This document shows, in pieces, positions 56,588 to 64,000 of a stretch of DNA of 64,000 bases. The position numbers were made by a program, and so were the translations under genes. Under the pieces are notes generated by a model. That model was not told the origin of the DNA. It made no database searches and saw nothing but the letters and a program-made list of their open reading frames with translations. Origin of the DNA: Pantoea agglomerans (GTDB taxonomy: Bacteria; Pseudomonadota; Gammaproteobacteria; Enterobacterales; Enterobacteriaceae); assembly GCF_021397715.1 (NCBI RefSeq), contig NZ_CP090207.1:4119505-4183504 (forward strand), written 5' to 3'. The stretch's first letter is position 1. Each line of letters begins with the position of its first letter.

Positions 56588-57445
56588 TTAGTGGTCTGCA
56601 GCCAGCCGATAACCCAGCATCTTTTCCAGCGCCAGCCGCGACCGGATTAGCACTTCAAGGCTGATGCCCGGATCAACCGGCTGGTCAGCCCGCTGCGGCC
56701 AGCTGTCGGGCTGGCGGTGCATTCGCAGAGGGATCTCCAGGCTGGCCGGGATAGCATTTTCCGCCAGCGCCTGAAGCAGCGGCGCATAATTGAGTTCACC
56801 TTCTCCAATCGGCGGGAAATGATATTCTCCATTCTGCCGCATCACATCTTTAAGGTGGCAATGCCGGGCGCCAGGCAGCATCGTCAGCGCCTCAGCGATC
56901 GGATCCTGCTGCGGACAGAGCGACACCATGTTGCCGGGATCGAGATTAAATGCCACCGCCGGATGGCTGACGGCCTCCAGCAGCGCGAAGCCATCCTCCG
57001 CCAGCGCAAAGGCGTCATAGTCCGGATCGCCCCCATTCTCGATACACAAAATGCAGCCCGCCTCTTCGGCAATCGGTGCCATGCGTCGCAGGTTATCTAT
57101 TAATGCCGCACGATCATCGCGTCGCGCGGTGCAGGCGTTAAGATAGCGGGCACCAATCTGCTGAGCAAAAGCCACCCGCAGACGGAATTGCTCCACCGCA
57201 TCCGGGGCTGCCAGATTAATGGTGCAGCCAAGTGCATGCATCTTCAGACCATATTGCTGTTTAAGATCGTTGATGCGTGCGGCATTCTCCCGGCCAAACA
57301 GGGCCGGATCGAGTTGCCCGACATAGCCCTGATTGTAAGCCAGCTCAATGTAAGCAAAACCCGCGTCGCGTACGGTACGAAAGGCAACTTCCGGCGAATG
57401 CCCATCGAACATGGCGCTGTTCACGCCCAGCTTCATTTTTTCCAT
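56588..57445 (-). CDS. Sugar phosphate isomerase/epimerase family protein
   Basis: About 285 residues, xylose-isomerase-like TIM barrel. Metal-ligand-type acids are in CILCIENGGDPDYDAFAL, VAFNLDPGNMVSLCPQQDP, HCHLKDVMRQNGEYHFPPIG and ASLEIPLRM; GEGELNYAPLLQAL is the usual segment of sugar epimerases acting on inositol- or tagatose-like substrates. Start at 57445 follows AGGAGAGG; the ATG one codon earlier is equally possible. It converges with the previous isomerase gene and probably belongs to the same pathway. Confidence 0.82.
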   Translation of the reverse strand: MEKMKLGVNSAMFDGHSPEVAFRTVRDAGFAYIELAYNQGYVGQLDPALFGRENAARINDLKQQYGLKMHALGCTINLAAPDAVEQFRLRVAFAQQIGARYLNACTARRDDRAALIDNLRRMAPIAEEAGCILCIENGGDPDYDAFALAEDGFALLEAVSHPAVAFNLDPGNMVSLCPQQDPIAEALTMLPGARHCHLKDVMRQNGEYHFPPIGEGELNYAPLLQALAENAIPASLEIPLRMHRQPDSWPQRADQPVDPGISLEVLIRSRLALEKMLGYRLAADH

Positions 57446-57557
57446 CATCCTCTCCTCAGGCGCGGCCACTGACGGCAGCGCTGGTGATCCTCTGCTTAAC
57501 AAAAGCTCACCTTGATTACTTGTGTTCAACTTTATAGAAACAAACAGCGCGGAATGA

Positions 57558-57573
57558 AGTGATGACGGTCACA
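57558..57573 (-). promoter_or_regulatory. CRP-like site upstream of the isomerase gene
   Basis: AGTGATGACGGTCACA fits the CRP pattern TGTGA-N6-TCACA with one change and lies 113 bp upstream of the gene start at 57445. Catabolite control would suit a sugar-use gene. A further similar but 5-bp-spaced motif follows near 57643. Confidence 0.45.
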
Positions 57574-57756
57574 AAAGCCTGCATCAAGCCCACGAGGTAG
57601 CAGCGTTGCGGTCGGGATCACAGCCAAAAATATGAATTTTTTCAGTGATATTGTCACAGATGGGTCAGCGCAGCAGCCGCATGAACAGATGAAAAACTTC
57701 TTTTCTTCTGATCGTAATGTTGGGGTTTTACGCGATACGCAGGTGGTGCTCAGCCG

Positions 57757-58506
57757 CTAGATTTCGGGATGCAGACTGCGTTCGGTAGGCAGGCTGGTCA
57801 GCCGCAGAGCGCGGGGACCAATATTGGGTTTACTCATTTCCACTTCGCGTAAAACGATCCACTGGTGGTCATTATCCATCTCCCACAGATGCAGGCGCTG
57901 GGTCGCCGGTGAAAGCGCACAGGACCAGACCAGCGTCGGCTCAGCATCGCATACCACCTGAATATCCGGAAAGAGTGATGAGCGCAGGCGGCCTGCGCCT
58001 GGCAGCAGACGCAGTGAATCCAGCCCCTGCTGGCGCTCACCTGTCAGCTTGAGAATGCTCTGGCGCAGCGTCCAGATTTGCGTCACGGCTTCGACAAAAT
58101 CCTGCTGGGCATTAATCCAGGCGATCTCGCCGGAGGTTAATCCCTGCATCAGCTGCTCCTGAGTCTGGCGGCTGCGCGCCCGTACAATTTCCATATCCAG
58201 CCCGGCGCGTCCGCCCTCTTCAGCCAGCAGCACGCCGACCATATTACCGGCATAGGCAATGCTGAAATCAGGCAGATCGCTGTCAGCAAAAGCGGGTCGC
58301 CCGTTGCTGTCGGTAATCAGGCGCGGCAGCTGATTAATGCCATAAACCCGCAGCATCAGTTGCGCCAGCAGCGTACGCGCGGCAAGAAAACGTCCACGGC
58401 GCTTATCAGCAAACTGCTGTGCCGTGTCAACGATATCCTGGGGAATGCGCATATCTTCTGCAGAAAAGTCGGGATTGCCCGTCCAGCGTACAAAATGACC
58501 AGCCAT
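57757..58506 (-). CDS. 4'-phosphopantetheinyl transferase superfamily protein, altered motif
   Basis: A 249-residue protein of the Sfp/AcpT type, which attaches phosphopantetheine to carrier proteins. The first magnesium motif is present as AGLDMEIVRA. The second, normally W-x-x-KEA-x-x-K, reads WTLRQSILKL, so the metal/catalytic Glu is replaced by Gln and the preceding Lys by Arg. The N-terminal part has KRRGRFLAARTLLAQLML and NGRPAF, as in AcpT-type proteins. It may be inactive or have a different role. No polyketide or peptide synthetase gene lies nearby. Confidence 0.8.
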   Translation of the reverse strand: MAGHFVRWTGNPDFSAEDMRIPQDIVDTAQQFADKRRGRFLAARTLLAQLMLRVYGINQLPRLITDSNGRPAFADSDLPDFSIAYAGNMVGVLLAEEGGRAGLDMEIVRARSRQTQEQLMQGLTSGEIAWINAQQDFVEAVTQIWTLRQSILKLTGERQQGLDSLRLLPGAGRLRSSLFPDIQVVCDAEPTLVWSCALSPATQRLHLWEMDNDHQWIVLREVEMSKPNIGPRALRLTSLPTERSLHPEI

Positions 58507-58662
58507 CTGTCGCTCCGTGAAAATGGTCAGATAATCATCAGCTGCATTGTAAGAATTTTCTTAGCTTAATGCACCCGGCATCACACAGATTGGGGTAAAT
58601 TCGGAATAGGACGAGCCATCAGAGAGAATTTGCGGCGCTGAGTTTTCAATCGTGCCACAAGA

Positions 58663-58688
58663 AGCGTCGCGACGGGCATCGCGACGCT
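58663..58688 (-). terminator. Terminator hairpin after the nitroreductase gene
   Basis: Perfect 10-bp arms AGCGTCGCGA and TCGCGACGCT with a 6-nt loop, just past the stop codon; TCTTGT follows on the minus strand. Confidence 0.65.
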
Positions 58689-58695
58689 GAGCGCA

Positions 58696-59286
58696 TCAGG
58701 CGAAACGGCACGCCTGCTCAAAACTGAGGCGCGGCAGACGCGGGTGCAGTTTTGATGCTTCACCATAGCCGAGGTTAATCAGCAGGTTAACCTGATACTG
58801 ACCGTCGGGGAAAAAGGCGTCATTGACTTTGGCCGGATCAAAACCGGACATCGGGCCGGCATCCAGCCCCAGCGAGCGGGCCGCCAGAATCAGATAACCC
58901 GCCTGCAGGCTGCTGTTACGGAAAGCGGTCTCTTTCGCTGCTTCCGGGCTGCCGGTAAACCAGCTGCGGGCGTCAGCATGCGGGAACAGCGCGGGCAATT
59001 GTTCATAAAATTCGCGGTCCCAGGCGACAATCACCGTGACCGGCGCGCTCATGGTTTTTTCGAGGTTGCCGGAAGAGAGCGCCGGTTTCAGCTTCTCTTT
59101 GCCTTCCGCCGAGGTCACGAAAACAAATCGCGCGGGCGAGCAGTTTGCCGAAGTCGGGCCCAGCGCCGTTAAGGCATAGAGCTGCTCCAGCAGGGCGTTA
59201 TCGACTGGCTTAGCCTGCCAGTAACTGTGGGTGCGGGCGTCGGTAAACAGCGTGTCCAGTGCGGCAGTGTCGAGCGGTGTACTCAT
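58696..59286 (-). CDS. RutE-like NADH nitroreductase (malonic semialdehyde reductase family)
   Basis: A 196-residue FMN-binding nitroreductase. It closely resembles E. coli Rut[59 protein letters not shown] and the C-terminal [15 protein letters not shown]. RutE reduces malonic semialdehyde to 3-hydroxypropionate in uracil degradation, but the other rut genes are not in this window, so I give no symbol. The ATG at 59286 follows AGGAGA; upstream codons in frame lack support. Confidence 0.87.
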   Translation of the reverse strand: MSTPLDTAALDTLFTDARTHSYWQAKPVDNALLEQLYALTALGPTSANCSPARFVFVTSAEGKEKLKPALSSGNLEKTMSAPVTVIVAWDREFYEQLPALFPHADARSWFTGSPEAAKETAFRNSSLQAGYLILAARSLGLDAGPMSGFDPAKVNDAFFPDGQYQVNLLINLGYGEASKLHPRLPRLSFEQACRFA

Positions 59287-59523
59287 GCAACTCTCCTGTG
59301 TCAGGCGAAAAATTTCGCCCAAGGGTATCCACGTATAGGGTTTGCGTCCGGTCCGGCGGAATGAGGCGGGGATTGTTCACCGCAATCCGTAGCCGCACGT
59401 CAGATCGGCGCTTCAACCGTTATACGGCAATGCCGGGCCGCCGCAAAATAACATATCAGCAAGAATCACCGCAGGCAGGATGCAAAAGGATGGCGGTGGC
59501 GTGATTAGCGAGAGGAAGGATCA

Positions 59524-59550
59524 GGCCCGACGGCGGGAGGCCGTCGGGCC
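59524..59550 (-). terminator. Terminator hairpin after mnmE
   Basis: Perfect 11-bp arms GGCCCGACGGC (59524-59534) and GCCGTCGGGCC (59540-59550) lie 14 bases past the mnmE stop; the minus-strand tail TGATCCTTCC is only moderately T-rich. Confidence 0.65.
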
Positions 59551-59563
59551 GGCAAATCAGCGG

Positions 59564-60928
59564 TTATTTACCGATACAGAAGCTGGAGAAGATGCGGCCC
59601 AGCAGATCGTCAGAGGTGAACTCGCCGGTAATCTCGCTTAGCGCCTGCTGTGCAAGGCGAAGCTCTTCTGCCAGTAACTCACCGGCCCAGGCACCCAGCA
59701 GCTGCGCTTTGCCCTGAAGTAAGTGAGTCGCCGCTAACTCCAGCGCCTGAAGATGACGACGACGCGCCAGGAAGCCGCCTTCCATATTGCCGGCGAACCC
59801 CATGCTTTGCTTGAGATGGTCACGCAGTTGATCAACGCCCGCGCTGGTCCGGGCCGACAGCCGAATCAGTGAGTGACCATTTACTTCAGTCAGCCCGAGA
59901 GGTTCGCCAGTGACATCCGCTTTATTCCGCACCACGGTAATCGGCAGTTCAGGCGGCAGACGTGAGACAAAATCGGGCCAGATGGCGGCGGCTTCGGTGG
60001 CATCGGTCGTCGTGCCGTCCACCATAAACAGCACCCGGTCAGCCTGTTCGATCTCCTGCCAGGCGCGCTCAATCCCGATACGTTCCACTTCGTCGCTGGC
60101 CTCACGCAGACCGGCGGTGTCGATGATATGCAGCGGCATGCCATCAATATGAATATGCTCACGCAGCACGTCACGGGTGGTACCTGCGATATCCGTGACG
60201 ATGGCGGCATCCCGGCCCGCCAGCGCATTCAGCAGGCTCGATTTGCCCGCGTTAGGCCGTCCCGCAATCACCACTTTCATGCCTTCGCGCAGCAGGCTGC
60301 CCTGACGCGCCTCAGCCCGCACGCCATCCAGATCGGCCATCACCGCATTCAGCTGCGCTTCGATTTTTCCGTCAGAGAGGAAATCGATCTCCTCGTCCGG
60401 GAAGTCGATGGCGGCTTCAACGTAGATGCGCAGATGAGTCAGCGCTTCCACCAGTTGATTGACGCGGGTAGAGAAGACGCCCTGCAGCGAATTGACCGCC
60501 GAACGGGCCGCCTGCTCTGAGCTGGCATCAATCAGATCGGCTATCGCCTCGGCCTGCGCCAGATCGAGCTTATCGTTGAGAAAGGCGCGCTCAGAAAACT
60601 CACCAGGCTGGGCGATGCGTACGCCGGGCAGCGCCACGATGCGCTTCAGCAACAGATCGAGGATCACCGGGCCGCCGTGGCCCTGCAGCTCCAGCACATC
60701 TTCACCGGTAAACGAGTTTGGCCCCGGAAACCACAGCGCAATACCCTGATCCAGCACGCTGCCGTCGGCATCGGTGAACGGCAGATAGTCGGCATAGCGT
60801 GGCTTAGGCAGTTTGCCCAGCAGCTGCTGTGCCACCTCGGCGGCTCGTGCGCCAGAGACGCGCAAAATGCCGACGCCGCCGCGTCCGGGCGGCGTGGCCT
60901 GGGCAACAATAGTATCGCTGTGGCTCAT
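59564..60928 (-). CDS. mnmE: tRNA uridine-5-carboxymethylaminomethyl GTPase MnmE
   Basis: A 454-residue GTPase, the same length as E. coli MnmE, which with MnmG modifies the wobble uridine (cmnm5U34) of several tRNAs. It has an N-terminal tetrahydrofolate-binding domain (about residues 1-118), a helical domain with an inserted G domain (about 217-378: [23 protein letters not shown]) and the C-terminal CIGK with its essential Cys. It follows yidC in the conserved rpmH block. Confidence 0.98.
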   Translation of the reverse strand: MSHSDTIVAQATPPGRGGVGILRVSGARAAEVAQQLLGKLPKPRYADYLPFTDADGSVLDQGIALWFPGPNSFTGEDVLELQGHGGPVILDLLLKRIVALPGVRIAQPGEFSERAFLNDKLDLAQAEAIADLIDASSEQAARSAVNSLQGVFSTRVNQLVEALTHLRIYVEAAIDFPDEEIDFLSDGKIEAQLNAVMADLDGVRAEARQGSLLREGMKVVIAGRPNAGKSSLLNALAGRDAAIVTDIAGTTRDVLREHIHIDGMPLHIIDTAGLREASDEVERIGIERAWQEIEQADRVLFMVDGTTTDATEAAAIWPDFVSRLPPELPITVVRNKADVTGEPLGLTEVNGHSLIRLSARTSAGVDQLRDHLKQSMGFAGNMEGGFLARRRHLQALELAATHLLQGKAQLLGAWAGELLAEELRLAQQALSEITGEFTSDDLLGRIFSSFCIGK

Positions 60929-60943
60929 AAATTCTCTCTCGCT

Positions 60944-60975
60944 ACAAAAAACAAAGGCGGTCGCTTTGACCGCCT
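60944..60975 (-). terminator. Intrinsic terminator between yidC and mnmE
   Basis: Stem AGGCGGTC (60955-60962) with GACCGCCT (60968-60975), followed on the minus strand by TTGTTTTTTG. It would end or reduce transcription from the rnpA-yidC operon ahead of mnmE. Confidence 0.85.
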
Positions 60976-61019
60976 GAGGATAGACCGTTTAGGGCGGGAT
61001 CGCTCCCGCTTTACATCGC

Positions 61020-62666
61020 TTAGGCTTTCTTCTTGTCGCGGCTATGCAGACCGCGTTTTTCCAGGCCGCGATAAATCAGCTGCTGCTGGAGAATGGTCAC
61101 CAGGTTGCTGACGATGTAGTACAGCACCAGACCTGACGGGAACCACAGGAAGAACACGGTGAAAATCACCGGCATGTAAGTCATGATCTTCTGCTGCATC
61201 GGATCGGTCACGGTGGTCGGTGACATCTTCTGAATGAAGAACATGGTGATGCCCATCAGAATCGGCAGGATGTAGTACGGGTCCTGCGCAGAGAGGTCAT
61301 GGATCCACAGCACAAACGGCGCGTGACGCAGCTCTACCGAACCTGACAGCATGTAATAGAGCGCCAGGAAGATAGGCATCTGAATCACCAGCGGCAGACA
61401 GCCACCCAGCGGATTCACCTTCTCTGCTTTATACAGCGCCATCATTTCCTGGCTCTGCTTCTGCTTGTCATCACCCAGACGTTCACGCATCGCCTGAATC
61501 TTCGGCTGCAGCATACGCATCTTGGCCATCGAGGTGTACTGCGCTTTGGTCAGCGGGTACATGATGCCGCGCACGATGAAGGTGATCACGATAATGGAGA
61601 AGCCCCAGTTACCGATAAAGCTGTGGATAAATTTCAGCAGTTTGAACAGCGGCTGAGAGATAAACCACAACCAGCCGTAATCCACGGTCAGATCAAGGTG
61701 CGGCGCAATCGCTGCCATCTTGTCCTGAATTTCCGGGCCGACCCACAGAGTCGCACCAAGGTTCTGCTGTGCGCCCGCGGCAATCGTCACCGGCGCAGAT
61801 TTGTAGCCAATCGCCGCCACGCCATTACCCAGGTTACTGGTATAAAGGGTGTTAGTGCCTTCGGTACGCGGAACCCATGCGGTTGCGAAGTACTGCTGCA
61901 GCATCGCCACCCAGCCGTTGCTGGTGGTGGTGCTCAGGTTCTCGTTATCGGCGATGGTGTCGAATTTGTACTTCTCATATTTCGACTCGCTGGTGGAGTA
62001 TGCCGCACCACGGAAGGTATGCAGTGCAAAGTTGTTGCTGCCGGTATCACGGTGCTTAGGCAGATCAATGGTCTGCTTCAGCTGGCCAAACAGCGACACT
62101 TCCAGCGGCTGCTGGGTGGTGTTGTTGACGTGATAGTCGACGTTAACCGCATATTCGCCACGCTTGAACACGAAGGTTTTGGTGTAAACCACGCCGTTCT
62201 CAGCGGTATAAGTCATCGGCACACGCAGCTCGGACTGGCCTTCGGCCATCTCGAAGTGATCCTGCGTGGTGGTGAACAGTGGACGTGCGCCATTGTTCGG
62301 GTTGTCCGGGCCATTACGGCCGGTCAGACCACTCTGTGCCTGATAAAGGAACGATGGCGTCGTTTCAAGCAGCTGGAACGGCTGGTCGGAACCCAGTTTG
62401 TCCGGGAAAGTCAGCAGCTGTGCTTGTTCAACATCACCGCCGCGGGTGTTGATATTTAATGACAGGACATCAGTCTTAACGGTGATCGTCTGGCCCTGAC
62501 CGCTGGCCGGTACACCCTGACTGGCGGCATCACCCGCTACGCTGTTTGTGTTTTGTGTGGTCTGCGTCTGCTGTGGCTGCGGAGCGTGGTCCGTCTGCCA
62601 GGCTTGCCAGATCATAAAAGACACGAACAGAAAAGCGATGAGAAAGAGATTGCGTTGCGAATCCAT
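61020..62666 (-). CDS. yidC: Membrane protein insertase YidC
   Basis: A 548-residue inner-membrane insertase that integrates membrane proteins alone or with SecYEG. The first helix is [20 protein letters not shown], then a large periplasmic domain (about 25-340), then the conserved five-helix core with [24 protein letters not shown], the hydrophilic-groove arginine in that stretch, and the positively charged C-terminal tail ([12 protein letters not shown]). Two bases separate it from yidD. Confidence 0.98.
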   Translation of the reverse strand: MDSQRNLFLIAFLFVSFMIWQAWQTDHAPQPQQTQTTQNTNSVAGDAASQGVPASGQGQTITVKTDVLSLNINTRGGDVEQAQLLTFPDKLGSDQPFQLLETTPSFLYQAQSGLTGRNGPDNPNNGARPLFTTTQDHFEMAEGQSELRVPMTYTAENGVVYTKTFVFKRGEYAVNVDYHVNNTTQQPLEVSLFGQLKQTIDLPKHRDTGSNNFALHTFRGAAYSTSESKYEKYKFDTIADNENLSTTTSNGWVAMLQQYFATAWVPRTEGTNTLYTSNLGNGVAAIGYKSAPVTIAAGAQQNLGATLWVGPEIQDKMAAIAPHLDLTVDYGWLWFISQPLFKLLKFIHSFIGNWGFSIIVITFIVRGIMYPLTKAQYTSMAKMRMLQPKIQAMRERLGDDKQKQSQEMMALYKAEKVNPLGGCLPLVIQMPIFLALYYMLSGSVELRHAPFVLWIHDLSAQDPYYILPILMGITMFFIQKMSPTTVTDPMQQKIMTYMPVIFTVFFLWFPSGLVLYYIVSNLVTILQQQLIYRGLEKRGLHSRDKKKA

Positions 62667-62668
62667 CG

Positions 62669-62926
62669 TTAATGTTCTCTGGTATCAAAGGTTTTTGGCG
62701 GCACAGGATCGTCACCACCCGGGTTCAAAGGGTGGCATTTTAATACGCGTTTTAACGTCAACCAACTGCCTTTTATCACGCCGAACCTGCGTAATGCCTC
62801 AATTCCGTATTGAGAGCAGGTCGGATGAAACCGACAGTGTGGTCCCAGTAATGGACTGATGCCGCGTTGATAGACGCGTATCAGGACGATCAGGAGCCGC
62901 GCGCCAGGCGACAGTGACGACGCCAT
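62669..62926 (-). CDS. yidD: Membrane protein insertion efficiency factor YidD
   Basis: An 85-residue protein (usual length) with the family motif [20 protein letters not shown] and [13 protein letters not shown]. It has an amphipathic N-terminus that lies on the inner membrane and helps YidC-dependent insertion. It overlaps the end of rnpA by 37 bases in another frame, the normal arrangement in this group. Confidence 0.95.
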   Translation of the reverse strand: MASSLSPGARLLIVLIRVYQRGISPLLGPHCRFHPTCSQYGIEALRRFGVIKGSWLTLKRVLKCHPLNPGGDDPVPPKTFDTREH

Positions 62927-63249
62927 AATTTCTCCAACGCTTCCGCCAGCATACGGTTATCCAGATCGGCAACCCCCTTCTTCGCGACCACCACGAAGTC
63001 CATCGACGGCAGTTCATGTTGACGCAGACGAAAACTTTCGCGGGTCAATCGCTTGATCCGGTTGCGTTCGTGGGCGCGTTTCACATGTTTTTTAGCGACG
63101 GTGAGACCGATGCGGGGATGCCCCAGCGCGTTAAGGCGGCCGAGAATAGTAATTTGCGGCGTGCCAGCCCGTTGTGGCTGCTGGAAGACGAAAGTGAAAT
63201 GAGTGGGAGTTAACAAGCGTAACTCCCTGGGAAATGCGAGCTTACCCAT
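62890..63249 (-). CDS. rnpA: Ribonuclease P protein component RnpA
   Basis: A 119-residue basic protein that binds RNase P RNA and helps mature tRNA 5' ends. It starts [18 protein letters not shown] and has the signature [17 protein letters not shown]; nearly every residue matches E. coli RnpA. It follows rpmH in the same transcript after 14 bases. Confidence 0.98.
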   Translation of the reverse strand: MGKLAFPRELRLLTPTHFTFVFQQPQRAGTPQITILGRLNALGHPRIGLTVAKKHVKRAHERNRIKRLTRESFRLRQHELPSMDFVVVAKKGVADLDNRMLAEALEKLWRRHCRLARGS

Positions 63250-63263
63250 CAGGGTTAGCTTTA

Positions 63264-63416
<153 letters not shown>

Positions 63417-63501
63417 CTAAACTTGAAAATTTTCACTGGGTGACGCGTTTCGGGCCAATAAATCGACCGACGCCTCAATGTGTCTTTAATAAAGAGGCGG
63501 G

Positions 63502-63530
63502 ATTGTAATAATTGTACAGTCCCGAGTCAA
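63502..63530 (-). promoter_or_regulatory. rpmH promoter
   Basis: On the minus strand TTGACT (63525-63530), a 17-bp spacer and TACAAT (63502-63507) form a near-consensus sigma-70 promoter about 95 bp ahead of the rpmH start, as expected for a strongly expressed ribosomal-protein gene. Confidence 0.85.
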
Positions 63531-64000
63531 TTTACTTCGCGTGCAGCAGTACCTGAAAACACGGATACAGCCCGCTGAGTCCGGGCATTGGGCTTAACGC
63601 GACAACGCCGGGTGACGAATTATACGGGCTCCCGGTCAAAGCGCAAGGATCGTACCGGATCTTATTGCGATCAAATTGGCGGATCGTGGGGATAAAACGA
63701 GAAGTCGCCCGAAAATCTGACGCATTCAGCCAGATTCCTGCTGGTTTTTCCTGCAACTGGCGTAAACTTCTCTGCGCGCCTTTCGCCTGTGGATAAAAAG
63801 GATCAAAACTGTGTAGAAAGGGAAGATCTCTGTCTCGCTTTGCGCTATGATCCGCCCTTCCGCTGACGATCCTCCGGTGATTGCAGGATGGAAAACCGCT
63901 GATAGCGGTCGCAGGCGCTTTCTTACGTCTGTGTCAAAAATGAACGTTTCTTAGAGTAACGCCTACTATTCTTATCGAATTTGTACGAGTGGAGTCCGCC
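63531..64000 (+). promoter_or_regulatory. dnaA upstream control region with a perfect DnaA box
   Basis: No gene lies here. TGTGGATAA at 63788-63796 is the exact complement of the R1-type DnaA box TTATCCACA, the element by which DnaA represses its own gene in E. coli. The last bases, GAGTGGAGTCCGCC, are the ribosome-binding region directly before the dnaA GTG in E. coli, so dnaA should begin at the base after the window, reading rightwards. Promoter boxes were not assigned. Confidence 0.75.

Overview
The window is chromosomal DNA of an enterobacterium, most likely Erwiniaceae (Pantoea/Erwinia type). It is GC-rich. Almost every housekeeping protein aligns end to end with an Escherichia coli counterpart (DppABCD, EptB, YiaF, YiaG, MtlADR, YibL, SodA, FdhD-FdoGHI-FdhE, YibF, GlyQS, WecH, YieH, AdeP, MnmE, YidC, YidD, RnpA, RpmH), but the gene order is shuffled and extra genes lie between the blocks. 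The window ends exactly where a dnaA GTG start codon is expected, so the right edge abuts the rpmH/dnaA divergence. Species-level placement is inference.

Layout. 1-5190: dipeptide permease operon dppABCDF (minus; dppF cut by the window edge). 5191-6461: gene-free DNA with three inverted-repeat elements. 6462-8356: tRNA-Pro(UGG) and eptB. 8677-10660: ohr, ohrR, a small HD hydrolase and yiaG. 11365-13861: a cytoplasmic-type gamma-glutamyltransferase and the lipoprotein yiaF. 13950-18556: mannitol operon mtlADR with a five-site CRP region, then yibL. 18565-22903: a VirK/YbjX protein, sodA, a class III aminotransferase and its divergent DeoR-type regulator. 22900-30286: fdhD and fdoGHI-fdhE-yibF, a complete formate dehydrogenase-O locus whose catalytic subunit has cysteine at the selenocysteine position.

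30287-46700 is the accessory region. It holds an AT-rich family 9 glycosyltransferase gene, a collapsed orphan piece of a cdiA gene, a short SymE-like toxin gene, a 52-bp near-perfect palindrome, and a complete contact-dependent growth inhibition locus (cdiB, a 3565-codon cdiA, and an immunity gene). The orphan piece is a mosaic of segments of the neighbouring cdiA joined at short homologies, then decayed by stops and frameshifts. The toxin tip and immunity gene are AT-rich compared with the rest of cdiA, as expected for exchangeable toxin/immunity cassettes.

46720-64000 returns to core genes: glyQS, wecH, yieH and adeP with a PurR box. Then comes an uncharacterised sugar-metabolism cluster (Hyi-like isomerase, ACS-type transporter, two TIM-barrel isomerases/epimerases), a phosphopantetheinyl-transferase relative with an altered active-site motif, a RutE-type nitroreductase, and the conserved block mnmE-yidC-yidD-rnpA-rpmH with the rpmH promoter and a perfect DnaA box upstream of dnaA.

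The most notable observations are the cdi locus with its orphan remnant, the Cys-type formate dehydrogenase with no selAB beside yibF, the IS-tip-like palindrome, the inverted-repeat elements near dppA, and the altered PPTase motif.
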